Positions 47,635 through 56,773 of a DNA stretch of 64,000 nt are shown here, piece by piece. Both the position numbers and the translations under genes were made by a program. The notes under the pieces are model-generated. The model made no database searches. It had not been told where the DNA came from and was given only the letters and a program-made list of their open reading frames with translations. The stretch is from Nocardia suismassiliense (lineage in GTDB: Bacteria; Actinomycetota; Actinomycetes; Mycobacteriales; Mycobacteriaceae): assembly GCF_900269665.1 (NCBI RefSeq), contig NZ_LT985361.1:4162832-4226831 (forward strand). Reading direction: 5' to 3'. Position 1 is the first letter of the stretch; each line of letters opens with the position of its first letter.

Positions 47635-48276
47635 ATGTCCGACACCTTCGAAGAACTGCACTGTGATGCCCTTGTGGCGATGGACATTTCAGTCCTCGAC
47701 CGGCGAACGGAGCTGCTGCGAACAGCCGCGCGAATGTTCGCGCAGCGGGGATTCGAAGCCACCACGATCCGGGATATCGGTGCGGCCGCCGGCCTCCTCC
47801 CCGGCGGCGTCTGCTGCCACTTCGAGTCGAAAGACGCGATGGTGGGCGAGATTCTCCGCGAATTCCTCGAGGACCTGTTCGGTCGTTACAGCGACATCAA
47901 GGTCAGCGGCTTCGACCCGGTGGAAACCCTCCGGCTCGTCCTTGCCGCCTCGTTCGAGTCGATCTTCACCCACCACGACGCAGTCGTCATCTATCAGGCC
48001 GAAGCGGCCCAGCTGTCCGCGCGGTCGGCGAAGTTCGCCTATCTCGACGATTACGAGCTTGAGTTCCATCGGAACTGGACCGAGCTGCTATGGGGCGGCA
48101 TAGCGCTCGGCTTGCTGCGGGCGGACCTCGACGTGGACATGACCTACAAGTACCTGCGGGATGCGGTCTGGTCGGCGGTCCGGTGGTACCGACCGGGCTG
48201 TGGCAGGTCTCCGAAAGAGCTGTCGGACAAGTACTTCCAGCTCGCATTGCACGGGGTAGGTCGCTCACATCGATAG
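47635..48276 (+). CDS. TetR family transcriptional regulator
   Basis: 213 residues from ATG 47635, preceded by GGAGGGG. RTELLRTAARMFAQRGFEAT followed by TIRDIGAAAGLLPGGVCCHF is the TetR helix-turn-helix, and the C-terminal 140 residues are a helical ligand domain. Its final codons overlap those of the opposite-strand thioesterase by 12 bp. The P450 operon starting at 49126 is the nearest plausible target, besides itself. Ligand unknown. Confidence 0.92.
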   Translation: MSDTFEELHCDALVAMDISVLDRRTELLRTAARMFAQRGFEATTIRDIGAAAGLLPGGVCCHFESKDAMVGEILREFLEDLFGRYSDIKVSGFDPVETLRLVLAASFESIFTHHDAVVIYQAEAAQLSARSAKFAYLDDYELEFHRNWTELLWGGIALGLLRADLDVDMTYKYLRDAVWSAVRWYRPGCGRSPKELSDKYFQLALHGVGRSHR

Positions 48277-48744
48277 TCGGCCCCGGGGGAATCTGATCGT
48301 GCGCCCTACTCCGTCGGGATGGCCGCCTGCCTCCCTTTGTTCGGCAGCGAACTGCGTGAGCCGGGCGCGGACGTCGTCCGGCATCGCCGCGGTTCTCCTC
48401 GTCCCGAGGTCGACGTGCAGGTCCAGCTGTTCGGATACCGCCACCCGCGCTCGGTCGCTGAGATTGCGTACCTCATGGAAGAAATGCAGCCGCTTGGCAT
48501 CCACGCCCAGTAACCAGGAATCGACGGCCAGCCGTGACCCGTGCAGCACCTCGCGTTCGTAGGTCATGGCGGTCTGCACGACGACTTTCCCGAATCCGGT
48601 TGTCCGGACGTACTCGTCGCCGAGGCCGAGGGCGTCGGTGAACGCGGCATGGGCGCGATAGACCACGATCCCGTAGTACTGGGCGTTCATATGGTTGTTG
48701 ATATCGATCCACGCCGCATCGACGTCACATTCGAGAGTTCGCAC
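48265..48744 (-). CDS. Acyl-CoA thioesterase (4HBT hotdog)
   Basis: 159 residues. AWIDINNHMNAQYYGIVVYR carries the catalytic Asp and Asn-His of the 4-hydroxybenzoyl-CoA/FadM-type hotdogs, then LHFFHEVRNLSDRARVAVSE. It acts on a CoA thioester in the cytosol. It sits between the TetR gene and the P450 operon and points away from the latter, so it may be part of the same regulon through a divergent promoter. Confidence 0.82.
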   Translation of the reverse strand: MRTLECDVDAAWIDINNHMNAQYYGIVVYRAHAAFTDALGLGDEYVRTTGFGKVVVQTAMTYEREVLHGSRLAVDSWLLGVDAKRLHFFHEVRNLSDRARVAVSEQLDLHVDLGTRRTAAMPDDVRARLTQFAAEQREAGGHPDGVGRTIRFPRGRLSM

Positions 48745-49125
48745 ACCGCCACCTTCCCCACGCTGTCAGCAGTGGGCCCAGGCTACAACCAAGCGCTTGC
48801 TCGGGGCAACTGCTGCGGTGCCCGGTATGTCCGAAATGTGTTCGCGCGGAGGCGCTTTGGTGCACCTGTGTGCTGCTGTTCCGCCATGTCACCACGGCCG
48901 CAGTTGATCTTCGGTGACGTGGATCACAGCCGCAGGCGAGCCGTTGCACTTGTTAATTACCTGACGTAATGTCCGAAGAAGGGGCGACAAGACAGCAATC
49001 AGTCCGAATCCTATTGCGCCCCAGCGTTTCTCGCATCGCGATGGCCTGACATCGCATGCGGACGGGGGCTTCGAAAATATCGCACGCCAGACGGATTCGA
49101 TATCCATCCAGGGAAGGGGAGACAC
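48745..49125. other. Gene-free region upstream of the P450 operon with a TetR-like palindrome
   Basis: 381 bp separate the thioesterase start from the P450 start. The segment around 48945-48985 is AT-rich and holds ATTAC (48956-48960), CTGAC, GTAAT (48966-48970), a palindrome of the size TetR proteins use. The ribosome site GGGAAGGGGAG precedes the GTG of the P450. No further structure or short gene could be supported. Confidence 0.5.
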
Positions 49126-50313
49126 GTGCAGCCGACACATTTGTCCACGAAGAGGAAGAACGCGCCGCCGACGAAATTCAAACTCCCGGCCGGGCCGGAA
49201 TGCTGGCTGGTCACCAGTTACGAGGACGCCCGAAAGGTATTCGCGGACCCCAGCTTCGGTCGAGCCGATCTGTTCTCCGGTGAGCTGCCCGATCTCGTTC
49301 CCTCGCCGAACATGATCGAAGACCCGGATAATTTGACGAATCTCGATGGCGCCGACCATCGCCGCCTCCGCGGTTTATTGCAGCGAACATTCACGCCCTC
49401 GGCCATCGCGCTCTGGCGACCGTGGATCGAATCGGTCGTCGAGAAGTATGTCTCGTCGTTGCACGAACTGCCCGACGGTTTCGACCTGATCGCGGAATTC
49501 ACCCATACGCTGCCGGTCTCGGTGATCACCAGGCTGATGGGGCTGCCCGCCGCGCGTGAGTCGGACATGCTGCGCTGGAGCGAGATCTCGTTGACGACCG
49601 AGGGCGTTACGCTCGATGACATCCAGCAGAGCAACGCGGAGTTCAAGGATTGGGCCAGGGAACTCATGGCGGCCCGGCGTGCCGAGCCCGGCGACGATCT
49701 GATCAGCTACCTGATGGAACGCGACGACGGAACGATACCCGAAGGTCAGCTGACCACCCTCGTCTGTGTCCTGATCATGGCGGGCCACGAAACCACGATG
49801 TCGATGTTGGGGAACTTCCTCGTCTATCTGCTGGCCTATGACCGGGAAGCGTGGGCGGCGTTGCGCACAGCGGATGACGAGAAGATGGAGCGGATCGTAG
49901 AGGATCTGCTGCGGATAACTCCACTGGGCGATCGAAAGCATCGGCCTGGGCCACTGCGGTATACCAAGTCCGATATCGTCGTCGGCGGGGTGCAGTTCCG
50001 CAGGGGTGACGTGGTCGCCATTGATGTAGTGGCGTCCAACCACGACCCGCAATTCCATTGTCCCGTGTCGAAAATAGACACCGAAGCCGATCTTCCGGTA
50101 CCGCATCTGACATTCAGCTCGGGGCCGCATCTCTGCATCGGCGCCTGGCTGGCACGGTGGGAATTGGGGCTGGCACTGCGTGGTCTCGCGCGCGCTTTCC
50201 CCGATCTGACGCTGGCCGATGATATCGACGAACTCACCTGGATCATCGGCATGGTGACGCGTAGCCCCCGCAAACTTCGTGTCAACAAAGGTGATTCGGA
50301 TGCCGGAGCTTAA
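49126..50313 (+). CDS. Cytochrome P450
   Basis: 395 residues, GTG start. I-helix motif MAGHETT near residue 223, the ExxR pair inside VEDLLRI, and the heme-binding loop FSSGPHLCIGAWLAR with its Cys thiolate ligand are present. The N-terminus is short and lacks a membrane anchor, as in soluble actinobacterial P450s. It is followed at once by its ferredoxin gene and then by an exporter and two SDRs, suggesting oxidation of a small molecule followed by dehydrogenation. The substrate is unknown. Confidence 0.95.
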   Translation: MQPTHLSTKRKNAPPTKFKLPAGPECWLVTSYEDARKVFADPSFGRADLFSGELPDLVPSPNMIEDPDNLTNLDGADHRRLRGLLQRTFTPSAIALWRPWIESVVEKYVSSLHELPDGFDLIAEFTHTLPVSVITRLMGLPAARESDMLRWSEISLTTEGVTLDDIQQSNAEFKDWARELMAARRAEPGDDLISYLMERDDGTIPEGQLTTLVCVLIMAGHETTMSMLGNFLVYLLAYDREAWAALRTADDEKMERIVEDLLRITPLGDRKHRPGPLRYTKSDIVVGGVQFRRGDVVAIDVVASNHDPQFHCPVSKIDTEADLPVPHLTFSSGPHLCIGAWLARWELGLALRGLARAFPDLTLADDIDELTWIIGMVTRSPRKLRVNKGDSDAGA

Positions 50314-50524
50314 TTCCATGGAAGGGCGCCGGTTCTACGTCGACCGGAAGTCGTGCATGGGCACCGGACTGTGCTTCGGGACGTATCCGAACTCGTTCGA
50401 GCCGGTCGCACCCGATCAAGCGCGTGTTCGCCGCGAATCCGCTGCGTTGTCCGAGCTCGAGGTTGCCATCAGAAATTGTCCGACCGGCGCTATTCGAGAA
50501 GCGGATTCGTCTCGGGGCAAGTAG
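50300..50524 (+). CDS. Ferredoxin, 3Fe-4S-type
   Basis: About 74 residues, start at ATG 50300 (AAAGGTG seven bases upstream) or at ATG 50318. It overlaps the P450 stop by 14 bp in the first case. FYVDRKSCMGTGLC followed by a distant CPTGAI gives Cys-x5-Cys and Cys-Pro, with a Thr or Gly where a fourth cysteine would be, as in the small electron donors encoded beside actinobacterial P450s. It should deliver electrons to the P450 just upstream. A reductase is not in the window. Confidence 0.9.
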   Translation: MPELNSMEGRRFYVDRKSCMGTGLCFGTYPNSFEPVAPDQARVRRESAALSELEVAIRNCPTGAIREADSSRGK

Positions 50525-50600
50525 CCGGCAAACGACCGCCGTGCAGCGAGTCGATGGCCGACTCGCTGCACGAGGTCGTCACCACCAGAAAGCAGGTGCG

Positions 50601-51989
50601 GTGCACCCTCGGACATCCACGATCCATCCGGTCGGCGCCATCACGGCGTTGGCTTTCGGCGTGCTGTCGTACAGCCTGACCCAGACCATGCTGGTCCCGG
50701 CCATCGGTGTGCTGCAGCAGGCGCTGCACACCAGCGCGGCTGGTGCGACGTGGGCGGTACTCAGCGCCCCACTGCTGGCCGGCGCGATACTCACGCCCCT
50801 GGTCGCCCGGCTCGGCGACCGCTATGGGCGACGGCGGGTGCTGCTGATCGTGCTGACCCTCACGCTGGCGGCGATGCTCGTGGCGCTGGCCGCGCCGGGG
50901 ATCGGTTGGCTGATCGCCGCGCGAGCGGTTCAGGGCATCAGCCTGGCAGTATTACCCCTCGCCTTCGGTGCGGTACCGGATATTCTGCGGCCCGAACGAG
51001 TGCCTCTCGGACTCGCGCTGCTGTCCGGCATGATCGGTGGCACCGCGGGCGTCGGACTGGTCTGCGGCGGGCTGATCGTCGACCATGCCTCGTGGCGTTG
51101 GCTTTTCGTGATCGGCGCCGGATTGGCTGGGACCGCACTGGTCCTGAGTTGTCTGTTCGTCCCGGAAGGCAATGCGCACAAGGCCGGGCGGCTCGACTTG
51201 ATCGGCGCCCTGGTGCTGACCGCCGCGCTGAGCGGAATGCTGTTGGCGCTCACCATCGGACCGAGCAGCGGATGGTCGTCCGTTCCCACGCTCGCACTGG
51301 CCGGCGCCGGTGTGGTGTTGCTCGTGGTGTTCGTCCGGGTCGAACGGGTGCTGCGACATCCGTTGCTGGACATGGATCTTGTCTTGCATCGACGGGTCGG
51401 CATAGCGCATATCGCGGCATTCATCCTAGGGCTGATGCAGTTCCTGTACTACGTGTTGGTGCCCAAGCTGACCCAATTGCCGCTCGACGCCGGGGGTTTC
51501 GGCCGATCGGTGACGGTGGCCGGGCTCGTCATGGTGCCGCACACGCTGGTGATCCTGCCCACCGGTGCTGTCGCCGCGCGGATCGTCGCGCGGATCGGGC
51601 CGCGCATCCCGCTGGCCATCGGCCTGCTGGTCACCGCGGCCGGTACGGCGCTGCTGGCACTCGTCCACGCGCAGCCGTGGCAGTTGGCCGTTTACGCGAT
51701 TCCAATCGGCATCGGCACCGGTCTGGTGATGACGGCCCTACCCGCTCAATTGCATCGGGTCGTCGAGTCTGCGGAGGCTGCCACGGCCAACGGGATCAAC
51801 ACCGTGATGCGCACGATCGGTGGCGCGGTCGGCAGCCAACTGGGTGCCGCACTGGTCGCCGGTGGGTTCCGAACCGGACTCCCCACCGCGTTCTGGGTTG
51901 CCACGGCCATCGGAATCACTGGGGCTGCACTGGTTTTCACCGCCCATTCGGCGACCGCGCCGGTCGAGCGCGAGCTGGCACGTAGTTGA
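50601..51989 (+). CDS. MFS exporter, DHA2-like, about 14 TM helices
   Basis: About 462 residues from GTG 50601, with AGG five bases upstream. VLQQALHTSAAGATWAVLS, LGDRYGRRRVLLI (motif A) and ARAVQGISLAVLPLAFG (motif C-like region) mark a drug-type MFS protein. The second half has HTLVILPTGAVAARIVARIG. It is within the P450 operon and points the same way, so it may export the oxidised product or expel the substrate. Confidence 0.88.
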   Translation: MHPRTSTIHPVGAITALAFGVLSYSLTQTMLVPAIGVLQQALHTSAAGATWAVLSAPLLAGAILTPLVARLGDRYGRRRVLLIVLTLTLAAMLVALAAPGIGWLIAARAVQGISLAVLPLAFGAVPDILRPERVPLGLALLSGMIGGTAGVGLVCGGLIVDHASWRWLFVIGAGLAGTALVLSCLFVPEGNAHKAGRLDLIGALVLTAALSGMLLALTIGPSSGWSSVPTLALAGAGVVLLVVFVRVERVLRHPLLDMDLVLHRRVGIAHIAAFILGLMQFLYYVLVPKLTQLPLDAGGFGRSVTVAGLVMVPHTLVILPTGAVAARIVARIGPRIPLAIGLLVTAAGTALLALVHAQPWQLAVYAIPIGIGTGLVMTALPAQLHRVVESAEAATANGINTVMRTIGGAVGSQLGAALVAGGFRTGLPTAFWVATAIGITGAALVFTAHSATAPVERELARS

Positions 51990-52013
51990 TGTTTTTTACC
52001 AGAGGGAGACGCG

Positions 52014-52826
52014 ATGACGCGAATGGCCGGCAAAGTTGTGCTGATCACCGGCGCACGTCAGGGAGTGGGGCGCTCGTGCGCGATACGACTCGCGGAGCAG
52101 GGCGCGGACATCGTGGCCCTGGACCAGCCGGGGCCGGAATCGGATGCCGCACTGGCCGGTCTGGCCGCTGCGGTCCGCGACCTCCTGCGCAAGGTAGTCG
52201 TCGCGACCGCCGATATCCGTGACCTGGAAGCCGTCGCCGCTGCGGTGCAGGCAGGCGTAGACGAACTCGGTCCGCTGGACGTCGTAGTGGCCAACGCCGG
52301 GATCTTCGACGCCCCCGGGCCTTCCTGGGAGATCGGCGAGGAGGTCTGGGTCCGCTCGATCGATGTCAACGTGACCGGTACTTGGCACACCGTGAAAGCT
52401 GGCGTCGCGCAACTGAATCCGATCGGCGGGTCGGTGATCATCATGAGTTCCACGGCGACGGTCAAGTCGCACGCGGGCTCCTCGCACTACTCGGCGGCCA
52501 AGAACGCGATCACCGGTCTGGCCATGACGCTCGCCAACGAGTTGGGGGAGCGGTCCATTCGGGTGAACTCGCTCCATCCGGGCTCGGTCGCCACACCGAT
52601 GATCCTGAATCCCGCGACCTTCGCGCGGTTACGACCCGACCTGGAGCATCCTGCGGCCGAAGACGTGGCGCAGGTCCTGGCGGGCCGGACGCTGCTGCCG
52701 GTCCCGTGGGTGGATCCGATCGACGTCAGCAATGCGGTGCTGTTCCTGGCCTCCGACGAATCCCGGTACGTCACCGGGCTGCAGATGGTCATCGATGCCG
52801 GTCTGGCTCAGCAGGTGGCGTCATGA
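52014..52826 (+). CDS. Short-chain dehydrogenase/reductase, mycofactocin-coupled type
   Basis: 270 residues. VVLITGARQGVGRS is the NAD(P) motif TGxxxGxG, VANAGI is intact, and the catalytic triad is SSTATVKSHAG then HYSAAKNA with Tyr and Lys. The opening MTRMAGKVVLITGAR and the long DIRDLEAVAAAVQAGVDELG segment resemble the actinobacterial family whose tightly held cofactor is recycled by mycofactocin. It likely oxidises an alcohol made by the neighbouring P450. It overlaps the next SDR gene as ATGA. Confidence 0.87.
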   Translation: MTRMAGKVVLITGARQGVGRSCAIRLAEQGADIVALDQPGPESDAALAGLAAAVRDLLRKVVVATADIRDLEAVAAAVQAGVDELGPLDVVVANAGIFDAPGPSWEIGEEVWVRSIDVNVTGTWHTVKAGVAQLNPIGGSVIIMSSTATVKSHAGSSHYSAAKNAITGLAMTLANELGERSIRVNSLHPGSVATPMILNPATFARLRPDLEHPAAEDVAQVLAGRTLLPVPWVDPIDVSNAVLFLASDESRYVTGLQMVIDAGLAQQVAS

Positions 52827-53539
52827 CGGGACGGCTGGACGGCAAGGTCGCGCTGATCACGGCTGCGGCTGGACGCGTGGGGCGGGAGCAGGCCTTACGT
52901 TTCGCGCAGGAGGGCGCGGACATCGTTGCGATCGACCCGTCAGCGCAGGATCTCGCTGAAACGGTTCGCCTGGTCGCGGCGATGAACCGCCGGAGCTGCG
53001 CGTTCGAGGCCGATGTCCGCGACCAGCAGACGCTGAACTCCGCGGTATCCGCCGGTGTCGAGGCGCTGGGGCGGCTCGATATCCTCTGCGCCACTGACGC
53101 TTTCGGCTCGCCTGGCCCGGCATTGGACGTCGATCCGGAGGACTGGCCGACGTTGCTGGATGTGAACCTTACTGGCGTGTGGCGCATCTGCAAGGCAGGC
53201 ATCCCACACCTCCTGGAAGGCGGGCGTGGCGGCTCGATCGTGTTGATGAGTTCGACTGCCGGGCTGCGCGGCGTGCCCCTCGCCGGTCCTGCCGCTACCG
53301 CCGAACACGGCGTCGTCGGACTGATGAAGTCGCTCGCGAACGAGCTGGCCCAGCACAGCGTTCGAGTAAATACAGTGCATCCGACACCGCACCATGCCGG
53401 GCGGGAACTGCACCTGTTGCCGGTAGCAGCCATCGAACCGGTGGACATCGCGAACGCGAGCCTGTTCCTCGCCTCCGACGAGGCGCGGTACATCACCGGC
53501 GTCACGTTGCCCGTGGACGCTGGACACTGCGTGAAGTAG
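52823..53539 (+). CDS. SDR-family protein with ablated active site (probable pseudoenzyme)
   Basis: 238 residues. It is colinear with the SDR just upstream and with mycofactocin-type SDRs, including DLAETVRLVAAMNRR and SIVLMSSTAG, and it keeps the catalytic Ser. The Tyr-x3-Lys region reads AATAEHGVVGLM, so both Tyr and Lys are replaced (Ala and Glu). The cofactor motif reads LITAAAGRVG instead of TGxxxGxG, and the usual NAGI is CATDAF. The frame is open and GC3 is normal, so this is not simple decay. A structural partner of SDR 52014-52826, or a binding protein, is inferred. Confidence 0.85.
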   Translation: MTGRLDGKVALITAAAGRVGREQALRFAQEGADIVAIDPSAQDLAETVRLVAAMNRRSCAFEADVRDQQTLNSAVSAGVEALGRLDILCATDAFGSPGPALDVDPEDWPTLLDVNLTGVWRICKAGIPHLLEGGRGGSIVLMSSTAGLRGVPLAGPAATAEHGVVGLMKSLANELAQHSVRVNTVHPTPHHAGRELHLLPVAAIEPVDIANASLFLASDEARYITGVTLPVDAGHCVK

Positions 53540-53557
53540 GTGCTGCCGCCGGTGGAT

Positions 53558-53700
53558 TCAGCGGCTTCCGACGATGCCGATCTGCTGGGGACTACTGGCG
53601 CGCCAGTACAGGTCGCGCGTGGTGGTGAACTTCTTTTTGATGGTGATGGTGGTCGAGGCGCCGCGGGCGACAGATGGAACTCCGATCCGCTGGGCGCGCC
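53558..53700 (-). pseudogene. Possible C-terminal remnant of a coding sequence
   Basis: On the minus strand a stretch of about 42 codons reads GVPSVARGASTTITI then KKKFTTTRDLYWRASS and PQQIGIVGSR to a stop near 53558. Third positions are almost all G or C and the residues look protein-like, unlike the antisense noise that precedes it. No start or upstream body of a gene fits, because the region is shared with the leader of the secreted-protein gene. I read it as a truncated fragment, weakly. Confidence 0.25.
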
Positions 53701-53740
53701 TTCCTGCCTGAACCCACGGCAAGGTGTTACCTGGTGTGCC

Positions 53741-54631
53741 GTGACCACCTCCCCCATACGATCCGCCCGGCACGCGGCGCGGACCTGCCTCGGTATCGTC
53801 ATCGCGGCCGTTGTGGCCGGGACGTTGCTGGGTGCGGCCCCCACCGCGCACGCCGGACAGTCCAGTTGTGTGGACAGAACCGTGAGCTCCGACGGAAGCA
53901 AGGTCGAGTTGCGTCTGTGCCTGCAAACCGATGGGCTGAGCATGGACCTGACCACGGCCCGGGCCGACTGTTCGCACAACGGGACAGCGTTCAGCTCATG
54001 CCGAGTCGAAGGAAACTACACCCTGCACCGCGATGGCGACCAGATCGCCTACCCCGGCCTCTACAGTTCGGTGTACTACCCAGGGCCCGGCACATATGAA
54101 GTGCGATGGAAGTCCCTGTACGTCACCATGCATCGCGCGGACGCCCTCGGACAGTACCGGGAAGGATTCACGCTCGATTCGCCCCTGGACCCGCTGTCAT
54201 TCGAACTGACCATGGAGCGAACGAAACTGCCCGCGGGCACCTCACGCATCCAATACCTCACCACCACCGAGCCCGGCCCGGCCCGGGTGCGGCTGACCTT
54301 GACCAACGATGGCGAGGGCGCGGCCCGCGACGCGAAAATTTACGTCCAGCTCTACGACAACAGCGAGCCACCCAACCAGGACTACATCATCCTTTCGGCA
54401 CCGTTCACCACCGACGAGAAGTGTCTCGCCCAGGAAGACAACCAGGATCGGCCCCTCGCTCTGGCGGAATGTGAGATCGGCGATCTCGCACCCGGCCAGT
54501 CGGTCGACATCGTGCTGGACGTGCCGCTGTCCATGCTCACCAGCCGCTACAACCTGAACTGGAATCACGGCGACGTCACCCGCAACGACCTCGGCTACGG
54601 CGGGCACCGCCTCGCCCCACCCGGCACCTGA
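53741..54631 (+). CDS. Secreted protein of unknown function
   Basis: About 296 residues from GTG 53741. A signal peptide is clear: positively charged SPIRSARHAART, hydrophobic core CLGIVIAAVVAGTLLGAA and an AHA cleavage site before GQSSC. The mature part is beta-rich with four or more Cys, a VRWKSLYVTM segment and a C-terminal LTLTNDGEGAARDAKIYVQL domain resembling an immunoglobulin-like or CARDB-type fold. It ends with a tyrosine/asparagine/glycine-rich tail. Exported to the envelope or medium; role unknown. Confidence 0.8.
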   Translation: MTTSPIRSARHAARTCLGIVIAAVVAGTLLGAAPTAHAGQSSCVDRTVSSDGSKVELRLCLQTDGLSMDLTTARADCSHNGTAFSSCRVEGNYTLHRDGDQIAYPGLYSSVYYPGPGTYEVRWKSLYVTMHRADALGQYREGFTLDSPLDPLSFELTMERTKLPAGTSRIQYLTTTEPGPARVRLTLTNDGEGAARDAKIYVQLYDNSEPPNQDYIILSAPFTTDEKCLAQEDNQDRPLALAECEIGDLAPGQSVDIVLDVPLSMLTSRYNLNWNHGDVTRNDLGYGGHRLAPPGT

Positions 54632-54778
54632 CTCCGCGGGAATCCGATTGCGCGCCCTGCAGTTCGAATTCCGCAGCCCGCGCACGAGTTCGCCCGAGTT
54701 TCGGACGGCACCGCCCGGGTAGATCTTGATTTTCTGCTCCGATCGACAGGTGACGTGCGTAGTGGCGTGGCAACGACG

Positions 54779-56053
54779 ATGACCAATCTCGATATCGAAC
54801 GCGCGTACCTGATCGCCGGCATCGCATTGTTGTTGGCGGCCACGCTGCCTCGGCTCTTCAAGGATCGGGCGATCACGGCGCCGATGCTCATGTTGGGGGT
54901 CGGAGCGGTCGGCGGGCTGGTGATCGGGTCGAACGGCTTGCAAGCAGTGTCTCCGTTGTCGCACCCGACCGTGATCGAACACCTCGCGGAGTTGTGTGTG
55001 ATCGTGGCGCTGATGGGTGTCGGGCTGGCCATCGACCGTCCGCTGCACTGGCGTACCTGGGGTTCCACCTGGCGGCTGCTGCTGATCACGATGCCGCTGT
55101 GCATCGCGGCCATGGCGGTATTCGGGTGGTGGGCGGCGGCGTTGACGCCTGCCGCCGCCGTTCTCCTTGCCGCGGTGCTGGCACCCACCGACCCGGTGCT
55201 GGCCTCGGATGTGCAGGTGGAGGGGCCGACGCCCGGCGGCGAAAGCTCCGCAGAAGAGGACGACGAGGTGCGTTTCGCTCTCACTTCGGAGGCGGGCCTC
55301 AACGATGCCCTGGCTTTCCCCTTCGTTTACCTGGCGATCTTCCTCGCGACCCAGGGCTCGGTGCAGAACTGGTTCGCCGGTTGGTTCGCCTGGGAGTTGC
55401 TCGGCAAGATCGCCGTCGGCGCCCTCCTCGGTGCGATCGTGGGGGACCTGCTGGGGCGCGGCTTGTTCCGATTCCCCATCGAGAACGCACGACTCGCCGA
55501 CCAAGGCGAACCGATCGCCGCCTTGGCCGCGGTGTTCGCGGTCTACGGGCTCACCGAACTCGTCGGCGGCTACGGCTTTCTCGCGGTGTTCGCTTGTGCG
55601 ATCGCTATGCGCCGGATCGAGCGCGACAGCGGATACCACGAACAGATGCACAGCCTGGTCGAACAGTTGGAACATGTCCTGACCCTGGTGGTGCTGCTGC
55701 TACTCGGAGCGGGTTTGACCACCGGCCTGCTGACCGCGCTGTCCTGGCAAGGAGCCGCGCTCGGAGTACTGCTCGTTTTCGTTTTCCGGCCGTTCGCCGG
55801 GTGGCTGGCCTTGCAGCGATGCGACGAGATGGCGCCGAAAGAGCGCGCCGTCACGGCCTTCTTCGGCGTCCGCGGTATCGGCTCGATCTACTACGTCTCC
55901 TACGGCTTGACTCAGGCAGACCTTTCCTCGGAGGCCCAGACCCTATGGGCGATCACGGCATTCACGATCGTCCTGTCCGTGCTGGTCCACGGCGCCAGCG
56001 CGGGGTGGGTGATGAAACACCTGGAGAACATTCGCGGGAAGGAGACTGCCTGA
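54779..56053 (+). CDS. CPA1-family cation/proton antiporter (NhaP-like)
   Basis: About 424 residues and roughly 12 TM helices. LAPTDPVLASDV is the ion-binding motif of the NhaP/CPA1 family, and SEAGLNDALAFPF with its Asp is the companion helix. Near the C-terminus FFGVRGIGSIYYVSYGL is typical. It exchanges Na or K for H across the cytoplasmic membrane. I took ATG 54779; a GTG at 54755 is in frame. It precedes a hemerythrin gene by 124 bp on the same strand. Confidence 0.9.
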   Translation: MTNLDIERAYLIAGIALLLAATLPRLFKDRAITAPMLMLGVGAVGGLVIGSNGLQAVSPLSHPTVIEHLAELCVIVALMGVGLAIDRPLHWRTWGSTWRLLLITMPLCIAAMAVFGWWAAALTPAAAVLLAAVLAPTDPVLASDVQVEGPTPGGESSAEEDDEVRFALTSEAGLNDALAFPFVYLAIFLATQGSVQNWFAGWFAWELLGKIAVGALLGAIVGDLLGRGLFRFPIENARLADQGEPIAALAAVFAVYGLTELVGGYGFLAVFACAIAMRRIERDSGYHEQMHSLVEQLEHVLTLVVLLLLGAGLTTGLLTALSWQGAALGVLLVFVFRPFAGWLALQRCDEMAPKERAVTAFFGVRGIGSIYYVSYGLTQADLSSEAQTLWAITAFTIVLSVLVHGASAGWVMKHLENIRGKETA

Positions 56054-56177
56054 AGCGGTCCGAATCGCGCGAGACCGAACGACCTTGTTCGCCGTCGTTT
56101 GTGCGCCGTCGAGCCGGGTAGGGCGTCGATGGATGGCTATCAGCCCGGCCATCCAAGCCGACCAGGAGGTATCAACC

Positions 56178-56744
56178 ATGGCGACACAACGCATCGACAG
56201 CACTGCGGATGTCATCGACTTCCTAGTGGAACAACACAATCGGATTCGTCAGCTGTTCACCGAAACCGCCGCGGCGGTGACCCCGGAGGAACGCGAGCAG
56301 AAGTTCTTCGAGCTCCGCCGCCTGCTCGCGGTCCACGAGACCGCCGAGGAGGAGATCGTGCACCCGCGGGCCCGCCGTGCGCTCGACAACGGCGACGCCA
56401 TCGTGGACGCCCGGTTGCAGGAGGAGAACAAGGCCAAGCAGGCGCTGGCCGAACTCGACAAGATGAATGTGAACTCGCCGGAATTCGGCGTGAAACTCGC
56501 CGCCCTGCGCGACGCGGTACTCAACCACGCCGGGCACGAGGAGAGCGAGGAGTTCAAGCAGCTGCGGACCCAGCTCGACCAGAACGACCTCGAGCGGATG
56601 CGCGGCGTTGTCGAGTTCGCCGAGAAGACCGCGCCGACCCGGCCGCACCCGGGTGTGGAGTCCGCACCGGCGAACATGTTCGCGGGTCCGTTCGCCGCGG
56701 TGCTCGACCGGGTTCGCGACGCGATCTCGAAACCGCGCCAGTAG
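56178..56744 (+). CDS. Hemerythrin HHE domain protein
   Basis: About 188 residues, ATG 56178 preceded by a strong AGGAGG. A four-helix bundle with histidines in VEQHNRIRQLF, LLAVHETAEEEIVHPRAR and LNHAGHEESEEF supplies the diiron ligands of the HHE family. The C-terminal tail is Pro/Ala-rich. Such proteins sense or carry oxygen, nitric oxide or iron. It is probably monocistronic, ending in the hairpin at 56774-56812. Confidence 0.9.
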   Translation: MATQRIDSTADVIDFLVEQHNRIRQLFTETAAAVTPEEREQKFFELRRLLAVHETAEEEIVHPRARRALDNGDAIVDARLQEENKAKQALAELDKMNVNSPEFGVKLAALRDAVLNHAGHEESEEFKQLRTQLDQNDLERMRGVVEFAEKTAPTRPHPGVESAPANMFAGPFAAVLDRVRDAISKPRQ

Positions 56745-56773
56745 TAACGCCTTTCGGTATGTGGAGGTAGTAC

